From contig CAYGTS010000156.1 in assembly GCA_964352905.1 (NCBI GenBank), forward strand, positions 1-5,487: a stretch of DNA of 5,487 nt, given 5' to 3'. The notes under the pieces are model-generated. The model searched no databases and was not told where the DNA came from. It saw only the letters and a program-made list of their open reading frames with translations. Made by a program: the position numbers and the translations under genes. This stretch comes from CAYGTS01 sp964352905 (GTDB lineage Bacteria > Pseudomonadota > Gammaproteobacteria > JAHCLG01). Positions 1-5,434 of this stretch are shown in pieces (position 1 is the stretch's first letter; each line of letters begins with the position of its first letter).

Positions 1-52
1 CGCCGTTTTTAGCCCAAAGATGGACGTTCCCCGCTACGGAGTGAGCAGTTAC
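1..52 (+). mobile_element. MITE copy 1, right end only (left part outside window)
   Basis: This is the right portion of a small repeat element found four times in the window. Its last 28 bases (25-52) match the reverse complement of 787-814 at 26 of 28 positions and the right end of the 5175-5295 copy (5268-5295) at 21 of 28. The terminal 11 bases, TGAGCAGTTAC (42-52), match the family terminus TGAATAGTTAC at 9 of 11. A subterminal hairpin sits around 30-41 with loop CTA. Bases 1-24 belong to a core that differs between copies. Its left end and target duplication lie outside the window, so completeness cannot be judged. The final GTTAC overlaps the end of the minus-strand HAD gene and supplies its stop codon. 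Confidence 0.8.
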
Positions 53-702
53 GTTGATTTTATTAATAATGTTAAACTTGCAAAATGATCTATTACCTTT
101 GGCTGTAATGCATGACAGTTTTTTGCATCACCATAACCATAAGCAACCCAGGCGGCGTGTATTCCCGCATTCTGTGCAAAAAGAATATCTGCTTCGGTAT
201 CGCCCACCATCCACGTGTCTTGCTTAGCAATATCGGGAAATATAGGTGCAATAATATCATTATATATTTGTGGGTTGGGTTTTCTGGCAAATTGCTTACC
301 GCGATCCCCCACCACCATCGTCATTAAATTATCAATTTTAAAATGTTGTAAGGCTTGGTGAATTGCAGCTTCGCCTTTGTTGCTAACAACAACTAATTTA
401 TGTCCTTGTTGCTGTAGTTCAGTTAGTGTTTCCTTAACACCGGCAAAAAGTTGGGTGCGTGTTAAGGCTACTTGGCTATAGATTTCTCGATATTGCGCAA
501 CGAGTTTATCACTATCAGCTTGTGGTGCTAGTTGTTGAAACGTGTCATGTAATCCCACGCCTGATGCTACAACCGTTTTAATTGCTTGATCTGTTGGAGT
601 AGACTGGATCTTAGCTGTTTCAAAAACTTTCTTTATACAGAACGTCACAGCAGAGTGAGTGTCAAACAATGTTCCATCGATATCAAATATAATCAAACCC
701 AT
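49..702 (-). CDS. HAD-superfamily phosphatase, phosphoglycolate phosphatase-like (subfamily IA)
   Basis: A 217-residue cytoplasmic hydrolase of the HAD superfamily. All four motifs are visible: motif I FDIDGTL with nucleophile Asp7 and acid/base Asp9; motif II VVVSNKG with Ser107; motif III ARKPNP with Lys141; motif IV VGDTEAD at about 166-172, which binds Mg2+. The helical segment between motifs I and II (about 15-85) fits a C1 cap, as in Gph/PpaX phosphatases. The length is typical of that group. The substrate cannot be read from sequence; phosphoglycolate or another small phosphorylated metabolite is likely, as these enzymes are often promiscuous. The ATG at 700-702 is chosen over an in-frame TTG at 712-714 because AGGAAAAGG, a good Shine-Dalgarno sequence, lies directly before the ATG and would be inside the longer reading frame. 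The gene is divergent from dotB. Its last codon (ACG) and TAA stop use the GTAA end of the adjoining MITE, so the C-terminus may have been altered by insertion. Confidence 0.9.
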   Translation of the reverse strand: MGLIIFDIDGTLFDTHSAVTFCIKKVFETAKIQSTPTDQAIKTVVASGVGLHDTFQQLAPQADSDKLVAQYREIYSQVALTRTQLFAGVKETLTELQQQGHKLVVVSNKGEAAIHQALQHFKIDNLMTMVVGDRGKQFARKPNPQIYNDIIAPIFPDIAKQDTWMVGDTEADILFAQNAGIHAAWVAYGYGDAKNCHALQPKVIDHFASLTLLIKST

Positions 703-711
703 CCTTTTCCT
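703..711 (-). promoter_or_regulatory. Shine-Dalgarno of the HAD gene
   Basis: On the minus strand this reads AGGAAAAGG immediately before the ATG at 702. Its AGGA core at 711-708 lies five bases before the ATG. It decides the start: a TTG three bases before the AGGA would place this purine tract inside the coding region. Confidence 0.6.
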
Positions 712-758
712 CAATATTTTAGTCGCTATTCATTGAATTTTAGCACTTTCATCGCCAA

Positions 759-785
759 CCTTAAGACTTTTTGATAAACTTAAGG
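759..785. repeat. Inverted repeat CCTTAAG / CTTAAGG in the divergent intergenic region
   Basis: CCTTAAG (759-765) and CTTAAGG (779-785) form a perfect 7-bp inverted repeat separated by 13 bases. No T-tract follows on either strand, so it does not look like an intrinsic terminator. It lies between the divergent HAD gene and dotB and could be an operator, but there is no direct evidence. The right half overlaps the left target duplication of the 787-865 element. A further CCTTAAGG palindrome occurs at 865-872. Confidence 0.35.
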
Positions 786-873
786 GGTAACTACTCACCC
801 CGTAGCGGGGAACGCCAAATCTGAACGTTCTGGTAAATACGCAGTTAAAGGGTATGAGCAGATACCTTAAGGG
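779..873. repeat. 8-bp target site duplication CTTAAGGG flanking the 79-bp MITE
   Basis: CTTAAGGG occurs at 779-786 and again at 866-873, exactly abutting the two ends of the element at 787-865. A perfect 8-bp duplication at precise element ends is direct evidence of transposition and matches the 8-bp duplication known for IS66-family elements. The hexamer CTTAAG also occurs at 760-765, which slightly weakens the argument, but the match here covers all eight bases. Confidence 0.75.
787..865 (-). mobile_element. Complete 79-bp MITE (IS66-like ends), inverted, between the HAD gene and dotB
   Basis: The ends are GTAACTACTCA (787-797) and TGAGCAGATAC (855-865), inverted repeats matching at 9 of 11 positions. 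Read on the minus strand, the first 34 bases align without gaps to the left end of the 5435 copy (22 of 34). The next segment, with AGAACGTTCAGATTTGGC, is nearly identical to that copy apart from one missing base. The right arm (787-814) matches the window-start copy at 26 of 28. It is the shortest form: left and right arms joined directly, without the core seen in the 121-bp copy. A perfect hairpin CCCCG-TAG-CGGGG lies at 798-810. It is too short to encode a transposase, so it is non-autonomous. It lies 46 bases before the dotB start and must affect the spacing or content of the divergent promoter region. Confidence 0.85.
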
Positions 874-896
874 TAATATGCTGGATAATGATCAAC

Positions 897-902
897 AAAG
901 GT
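897..902 (+). promoter_or_regulatory. Shine-Dalgarno favouring the dotB start at 912
   Basis: AAAGGT at 897-902 ends about 9-10 bases before ATG 912. The upstream ATG at 888 has only AAGGG about 14 bases away, part of the MITE target duplication. Spacing, and the conserved DotB N-terminus beginning close to MSAEYFLPNEPTRF, both favour 912. Confidence 0.5.
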
Positions 903-911
903 AATGCTTCA

Positions 912-2051
912 ATGAGTGCTGAATATTTTTTACCTAATGAGCCAACGCGATTCAAACCGCATGAAATCGATACCGTCCTATTATGGACCAATAAATTAAA
1001 TGCTTCTGATGTAACCGTGCAAACCAATGAACCCATTTTTGCTGAAATTTACGGGCGCTTAGTGAAAATTACGCACCATAAATTAACCAATACGGAAGTC
1101 GCTGAATTTCTAAATTATATTTATGGCCCTAATGGTGTCACACAATTGTTAACAGGCGTTGATATTGACACGCATTATGAATTTCGCCCAACTCGCGCGG
1201 AACGTCATCGTTATCGTGTTAACGGCGTAGGTTGTGAAATAGAAGGGCAGGAAGGTATTCAAATTACTATTAGAACCATACCCACCGATCCACCGCCTTT
1301 ATCATCTATGCAGCTACCTCAAAAAATATTAGATGCTTACGCGCCGCAACAAGGCGTTGTTTATGTCACAGGGGCAACTGGTTCAGGTAAAAGTACCTTG
1401 CTGGCTTCGATTATTCGTAACCTTGCCGAAGATCCTGAAAGTCATCGCAAGGTTTTAACCTATGAATCACCGATCGAATTTGTTTATGATTCCGTGCAAA
1501 AAATCTCTGCCGTCGTAAGTCAATGTGAAATACCGCGTCATTTACCTTCTTTTGCAGCCGGTGTGAGAAATGCGCTGCGCCGTAAACCACGTTTAATCCT
1601 AGTCGGGGAAGCACGTGATCCAGAAACCATTAGCGCCGTTCTTGAGGCTGCTTTAACAGGTCATCCAGTTTATACCACACTACACACGAATGGCGTTGCT
1701 GAAACAATTCGTCGTTTAGTCACCTCTTTTCCCATTGAAGAACGGCATGGTCGTTTGATTGATATTATTGAAACCGTGCGTTTAATTATATGGCAACAAC
1801 TTGTTCCTAGCACTGATGGTAAACGTGTCCCATTGCGCGAGTATTTAGTATTTAATGAAAAAGTTCGCGATATTCTGCTCGAAGCTGATCCAGAAACAGT
1901 TACCGCAACAACGCGGCGCTTAGTCGCTGAACATGGCCAAAGCATGTTGGTTGAAGCGCAAGAAAAGTTTGATGCCGGTATTATTGCTGAACGCGATTTC
2001 AAACTTTTCGCCACCGGTGCCGAAAATAAAGATCGTGATGCGGGACTATGA
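912..2051 (+). CDS. dotB: DotB, Dot/Icm type IVB secretion system ATPase
   Basis: DotB is a hexameric ATPase of the PilT/VirB11 secretion superfamily. It docks on the inner-membrane Dot/Icm machine with DotO and energises effector export. From ATG 912 it has 379 residues, close to the Legionella protein. The N-terminal domain (about 1-120) carries the conserved EPTRF stretch and NASDVTVQT. The ATPase domain shows Walker A GATGSGKST at 154-162 (Lys160), an Asp-box-type TYESPIEFVYD at 183-193, Walker B LILVGEARD at 228-236 (Glu233), and a His box from GHPVYTTLHTNG at 250-261 (His258). All catalytic motifs are intact, so it should be functional. There is no signal peptide or membrane segment. 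An in-frame ATG at 888 would add eight residues but has poorer ribosome-binding context. dotD and dotC, which precede dotB in Legionella, are not directly upstream. The TGA stop overlaps the next start (ATGA). The main alternative is TraJ of IncI plasmid transfer systems, which is homologous; the surrounding genes look chromosomal. Confidence 0.93.
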   Translation: MSAEYFLPNEPTRFKPHEIDTVLLWTNKLNASDVTVQTNEPIFAEIYGRLVKITHHKLTNTEVAEFLNYIYGPNGVTQLLTGVDIDTHYEFRPTRAERHRYRVNGVGCEIEGQEGIQITIRTIPTDPPPLSSMQLPQKILDAYAPQQGVVYVTGATGSGKSTLLASIIRNLAEDPESHRKVLTYESPIEFVYDSVQKISAVVSQCEIPRHLPSFAAGVRNALRRKPRLILVGEARDPETISAVLEAALTGHPVYTTLHTNGVAETIRRLVTSFPIEERHGRLIDIIETVRLIIWQQLVPSTDGKRVPLREYLVFNEKVRDILLEADPETVTATTRRLVAEHGQSMLVEAQEKFDAGIIAERDFKLFATGAENKDRDAGL

Positions 2052-3397
2052 TTTTACCTGGGAAGCGCCAATATTTGCTTGAAAGTAACCTAAGCATCTT
2101 GATTGTCATCTTGGCTGCTGTTTGTGATGTCTTGTATCCTCATTTAGTGCTTTATTTGGTTTTCTTAGGGTTTGTGCCAAGCATTGCTTTAATCGCACTT
2201 TTTTTTCGCCCATTAAGCTATGCCAGCCAAGCTTCGTTTTTTAAAAAAACAGTTAGCTCTTTCTTAATTATATTATTACAGTTGTTTTTTATTTTATTTT
2301 CATTCGCTTTTATTTTTTGTTTATTAAAGTCATTTTTAATCCCCCATGATGCAGCAACACAGGTTAATCAACCTTTGTTGGTTAGCCTATTAAAAAAAAC
2401 AGCGTGGCTACAGCCACTTTCTTGGGTAGCACTTGTTGCCGCTGCACTTCATTATTGCCGATATACCTTAAAGAAACCTGCGCAATTTAATATTCTTTTT
2501 GCATCTATTGCGAAAAAACACACGAATGAGGGCATTCAATTGCTGATCGCTCACTATATTTCATTGGCGACTACTTTGTTATACTGCCTCTTTAGCATCC
2601 TAGTAATTTTATTTTTAACTTTTTATATTGGCATGCTATGCCATATCAAACCCATAAGCGGGATCACTCTGGAAGTATTGTTCTTTATTCCACTGTTAAT
2701 TTATCCACTGCAAACTAAGTATTTTTCAAGACTAATGCGTGTCATGTCACAAAAATGTTTTCCTGTACCAGCCTATTTTCTATTGATCATTACTTATCTT
2801 GTTGTTTTTACTATTTTTTTTAGCTACTTAACTTATCTTTATAAACAGCTCATACCAGGAAGTTTATTACCTAATTTAAAAGCTCATATTGATCTAATTG
2901 ATTTTCACAATGCTGTGTTAATTTTTGCTTTTTCTTGGTTTGTTATTAGCGCACCTTTACAAGGCAGCTTGATTGCTCGTTTAGGTAAGTCATTAAGCAC
3001 TCGATCACTTATCATCGCTAGCGGTATTATTCCTAGCTTAATCCTGTATGTTTTTTATTTTTATTATCACCATGATTTTATTGTTAATTTATTAGCAATG
3101 AATATGCCTCTATTGCGGATCTTAGTGTTACTAACTGTGCTTGTGTTTTTTTTAGGCCAAATCAAACTCCATACATTACAAGTTTTCGAAATTGGCTTTA
3201 GTGAAACAATGCTAAATCAAACCTATAAGCCATTAAATTATGTGATGCGGCCGCTCTTGCTAACGGTCATTATTAGCTATTTTATTTACGTCTTAAATGG
3301 CATCATTTTTCTGCACGTGTTATCATTTATGCTAGCATTTCCTGTTATGCTAATTTTTGTTTTTCTGGGGCCATTGCTTTTAACTTCTGATTGGTAA
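2048..3397 (+). CDS. Polytopic membrane protein, probable degenerate BCCT-fold transporter
   Basis: A 449-residue very hydrophobic protein with about 11-12 membrane helices (roughly 14-30, 33-53, 68-95, 118-138, 165-195, 207-222, 240-265, 285-305, 320-340, 353-372, 400-416, 418-446). By eye, two regions align without gaps to BCCT (betaine/choline/carnitine transporter) signatures in the right order: SAPLQGSLIARL (301-312), with Arg319 and Pro329, resembles the BCCT helix-8 region (SPFVGxFxAR...R...P); NGIIFLHVLSFMLAFP (417-432) resembles the last helix (GGLxxLQxxSIxxALPF). Key BCCT transport features look lost: the helix-8 tryptophan cage is reduced to one Trp, and the TSaDS motif of helix 10 is replaced around FFLGQIKLH (367-375). 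At 449 residues it is shorter than usual BCCT proteins (500 or more). It matches no Dot/Icm subunit that I recognise. The ATG overlaps the dotB stop by 4 bp, so translational coupling is likely. The CDS call is firm; the family call is inference. Confidence 0.55.
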   Translation: MILPGKRQYLLESNLSILIVILAAVCDVLYPHLVLYLVFLGFVPSIALIALFFRPLSYASQASFFKKTVSSFLIILLQLFFILFSFAFIFCLLKSFLIPHDAATQVNQPLLVSLLKKTAWLQPLSWVALVAAALHYCRYTLKKPAQFNILFASIAKKHTNEGIQLLIAHYISLATTLLYCLFSILVILFLTFYIGMLCHIKPISGITLEVLFFIPLLIYPLQTKYFSRLMRVMSQKCFPVPAYFLLIITYLVVFTIFFSYLTYLYKQLIPGSLLPNLKAHIDLIDFHNAVLIFAFSWFVISAPLQGSLIARLGKSLSTRSLIIASGIIPSLILYVFYFYYHHDFIVNLLAMNMPLLRILVLLTVLVFFLGQIKLHTLQVFEIGFSETMLNQTYKPLNYVMRPLLLTVIISYFIYVLNGIIFLHVLSFMLAFPVMLIFVFLGPLLLTSDW

Positions 3398-3402
3398 CCA
3401 TC

Positions 3403-5178
3403 ATGACAGAGTTTGATCTTAAAGAATTACAACAAGTTTCACAGGACATTTTTGAAAAATATCAAACGGTTTTAAAAAAATGTTTTTCTTTTAAAAGTTC
3501 AAATCCCATTTTTGGCCTTGTGGATTTAACACGACTCTGGCTTTCTTTTCAAAAAGTCATGTGGCAAACGAGTTTTGATTTATTGGATCAATCCACACTC
3601 ACCAACCAGCTCTTAAACACACTGCTTTCTGATTTTGAACATTTAAATAAAGCTATCATTGAACAGCTTGATTCTGGCACTATCGCTAACTTAGTTACGA
3701 CTGATAGCATGGATAGGCGCTTTAAAAGCAAATTGTGGCAACAGCCTGTTTTTAACTATGTTAAACAATGCTATTTAATATTATGCAAAAATATTACTGC
3801 ATTTTATAGCGATGCCAAATTTAATGATGAGTTTGCTGCAGGACAAGCACGCTTTTATATTAAGCTATTATTAGAAACACTTTCGCCAAGTAACTTTATC
3901 CTTACTAACCCTGAAATTCTACAACTCACAGCTAATCAATTAGGAATCAATCTGCTGAAAGGGCTGCGTAACTATCTTGAAGATCTAGACTTATGGCATG
4001 GCTTTATTAATTTTAAAAAAGCGGATCAGCAAGCTTTCACTTTAGGTGAGAATATTGCTTATACCCAGGGTAAAGTTATGATGCAAAATAAACTCATGCA
4101 GCTCATTCAGTATCATGCAACAACAGATCAAGTGCATGCAACACCTATTTTATTAACCACTTCGTTTATCAATAAATATTATATTTTAGATTTGCGTGAA
4201 AATAATTCTTTAATTCATTGGCTAGTGAATCAAGGTTATACGGTGTTTGTGATATCTTGGGTTAATCCCGATTCTCAGTTACGTGATCAAGATTTTCCTG
4301 ATTATATCGTTCATGGTGTTGTGGCTGCTACAGAAAAAATTTTACAATTAACAGGCCAACCACAATGTCATGCTTTTGGTTTTTGTTTAGGTGGTACTTT
4401 GATTGGATCAGCGGCAGCTTATTTAGCAGCAAAAAAATGTGATTATTTTAAAAGTATCTCTCTGATTGCAACTATGCTAGATTTTACTAATGCAGGGCTA
4501 ATGAATTATTACAGCGGGCCAGAGCAAGTACAAATGTTTAATCATAGCATGCAAAAAGACGGCTATTGGAGCGGTCAAAAAATGCTAACCGCAATTAATA
4601 CATTAGAAAGTAATCTTTATATTTGGCCTTATTATATTAATCAATATTTACGAGGTAATTCGCCTACTTCCCTTGATTTGTTATACTGGACCAATGATAT
4701 GACGAATACACCGCAGCAACTTTATCATTTTTATTTAAGCGATCTGATCCGCCATAATATTTTAACGAATCCAGGCCGGTTAAAGATCCAGGGGATTGAC
4801 TTAGATCTAACTAAAATTAAATGCCCTACTTTTATTGTTGCTTTTCAAAATGATGCTATTTCACCTTGGCATGCTTGTTATGACAGCACCAAACTCTTAA
4901 CAAGCAAGCAAACTTTCATCCTCTTTGCCGCGAATCATATCATGGGTATGCTTAGTTCACCGCAACGGTGCAAATACACTTATTGGGAAAACCAGACTTT
5001 ACCCAATAATGCAAATGATTGGCTAGCAAGTGCCAAAGAATATAAAGGATCGTGGTGGCCCAAATGGGAAAATTGGTTAAATGATTTAAGTGATCAAAAA
5101 ATTACAGCAAGAAAAATCAATGAAGATTCAATTATTGAAGACGCACCCGGTTCATTTGCTAAGGTGCGGTTGAAGTAA
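3403..5178 (+). CDS. phaC: Poly(3-hydroxyalkanoate) synthase, class I-like PhaC
   Basis: PhaC polymerises 3-hydroxyacyl-CoA, typically 3-hydroxybutyryl-CoA, into polyester storage granules, releasing CoA. From ATG 3403 it has 591 residues, the length of class I enzymes, which need no PhaE/PhaR partner. The first 230 or so residues are the PhaC N-terminal domain; the rest is an alpha/beta-hydrolase domain. Visible are INKYYILDL at about 256-264, VFVISWVNPD, the lipase-like box GFCLGG at 326-331 with nucleophile Cys328, Asp484 in QNDAISPW, His512 in ANHIMGM, and the C-terminal GSWW at 549-552. The triad is complete. Departures from the usual pattern are TSFINK where PPWINK is common, NH instead of GH before the catalytic His side, and DAISPW where DHIxPW is common. 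An in-frame TTG at 3391 overlaps the upstream gene and is less likely. It starts 5 bases after the membrane-protein stop, so it is probably co-transcribed. Its final codon's last base and TAA stop come from the MITE at 5175. Confidence 0.93.
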   Translation: MTEFDLKELQQVSQDIFEKYQTVLKKCFSFKSSNPIFGLVDLTRLWLSFQKVMWQTSFDLLDQSTLTNQLLNTLLSDFEHLNKAIIEQLDSGTIANLVTTDSMDRRFKSKLWQQPVFNYVKQCYLILCKNITAFYSDAKFNDEFAAGQARFYIKLLLETLSPSNFILTNPEILQLTANQLGINLLKGLRNYLEDLDLWHGFINFKKADQQAFTLGENIAYTQGKVMMQNKLMQLIQYHATTDQVHATPILLTTSFINKYYILDLRENNSLIHWLVNQGYTVFVISWVNPDSQLRDQDFPDYIVHGVVAATEKILQLTGQPQCHAFGFCLGGTLIGSAAAYLAAKKCDYFKSISLIATMLDFTNAGLMNYYSGPEQVQMFNHSMQKDGYWSGQKMLTAINTLESNLYIWPYYINQYLRGNSPTSLDLLYWTNDMTNTPQQLYHFYLSDLIRHNILTNPGRLKIQGIDLDLTKIKCPTFIVAFQNDAISPWHACYDSTKLLTSKQTFILFAANHIMGMLSSPQRCKYTYWENQTLPNNANDWLASAKEYKGSWWPKWENWLNDLSDQKITARKINEDSIIEDAPGSFAKVRLK

Positions 5179-5303
5179 CTATTCAGTAAATTTGCAGGTG
5201 AATTTACCGAGAAGGTTCAGCTTTGGTGATAAAAACGCCAGTCCTCTTGATTAAGCGGGGATCAGAGCGTTCCCATCTACATGGTGAATAGTTACCGTCT
5301 GAA
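5167..5303. repeat. Imperfect 8-bp target duplication flanking the 121-bp MITE
   Basis: CGGTTGAA (5167-5174) and CGTCTGAA (5296-5303) abut the two ends of the element and match at 6 of 8 positions. This fits an aged 8-bp duplication. The left copy is inside phaC coding sequence (Arg-Leu-Lys codons); the right copy is non-coding and free to drift. Confidence 0.55.
5175..5295 (+). mobile_element. Complete 121-bp MITE with perfect 11-bp terminal inverted repeats
   Basis: The element begins GTAACTATTCA (5175-5185) and ends TGAATAGTTAC (5285-5295), a perfect 11-bp inverted repeat. The left arm matches the 5435 copy at 43 of 53 positions. The right arm (5268-5295) matches the window-start copy at 21 of 28. 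Between the arms is a core of roughly 40 bases (about 5227-5267) absent from the 79-bp copy. Two subterminal hairpins are visible: GTAAATT/AATTTAC (5186-5192 with 5201-5207) and CCAT-CTAC-ATGG (5273-5284). It encodes no protein of note and must rely on a transposase elsewhere; the GTAA ends with 8-bp duplications fit the IS66 family. Its bases 2-4 are the phaC stop codon. Confidence 0.88.
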
Positions 5304-5318
5304 TGACCTTTTATAAAA

Positions 5319-5346
5319 ACCCCGTAACTGAGAATTACTGAGGGGT
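5319..5346 (-). terminator. Possible minus-strand intrinsic terminator
   Basis: Read on the minus strand, ACCCC (5346-5342) pairs with GGGGT (5323-5319), with an inner GTAA/TTAC pairing, and is followed by TTTTTAT (5319-5313). This would end a leftward transcript entering from beyond the window before it reaches phaC. The outer stem is only five pairs and the inner part is asymmetric, so the call is tentative. Confidence 0.35.
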
Positions 5347-5354
5347 GCCTCATT

Positions 5355-5404
5355 AAAAACAGGATACCCCTAACACATTGTTGTTCCCAAAGCCCCTGTT
5401 TTTT
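5355..5404. terminator. Probable bidirectional terminator downstream of phaC
   Basis: AAAAACAGG (5355-5363) and CCTGTTTTT (5395-5403) form a perfect 9-bp inverted repeat around a 31-base loop. The plus strand ends in a run of six T (5399-5404), and the minus strand in TTTTT. It is placed to end the dotB/membrane protein/phaC transcript. The loop is long and only four of the nine pairs are G-C, so strength is uncertain. The 5296-5434 spacer contains no convincing coding region. Confidence 0.5.
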
Positions 5405-5434
5405 GTTACATTATTTTCCAAGCGTAGAAGGAAT

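Noticed and set aside
112..327. Small plus-strand reading frame opposite the HAD gene
   Set aside because: It is antisense to conserved HAD motif IV coding sequence and shows no domain of its own.
703..714. TTG at 712-714 as the HAD gene start
   Set aside because: The extra codons coincide with the Shine-Dalgarno tract, and the HAD motif I naturally starts a few residues after the ATG at 700-702.
759..785. CCTTAAG/CTTAAGG inverted repeat as a terminator
   Set aside because: No T-tract follows on either strand, and it lies between divergent gene starts where a terminator is not expected.
888..911. Upstream ATG at 888 as the dotB start
   Set aside because: Its only purine tract is about 14 bases away, while ATG 912 has AAAGG at a good distance and gives a length close to known DotB.
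1670..2014. Long minus-strand reading frame inside dotB (114 codons)
   Set aside because: It lies fully opposite the conserved ATPase region and its translation shows no recognisable domain; it is a shadow of dotB codon use.
3391..3402. TTG at 3391 as the phaC start
   Set aside because: It would overlap the previous gene and uses a rarer start codon; ATG 3403 follows directly with a normal PhaC length.
5325..5371. Pieces resembling a TPP riboswitch (CTGAGA, GGGGTGCC, TACCCC)
   Set aside because: The pieces are in the wrong order: CTGAGA precedes GGGGTGCC, and the GAACCTGA element is missing. No thiamine gene is visible downstream.
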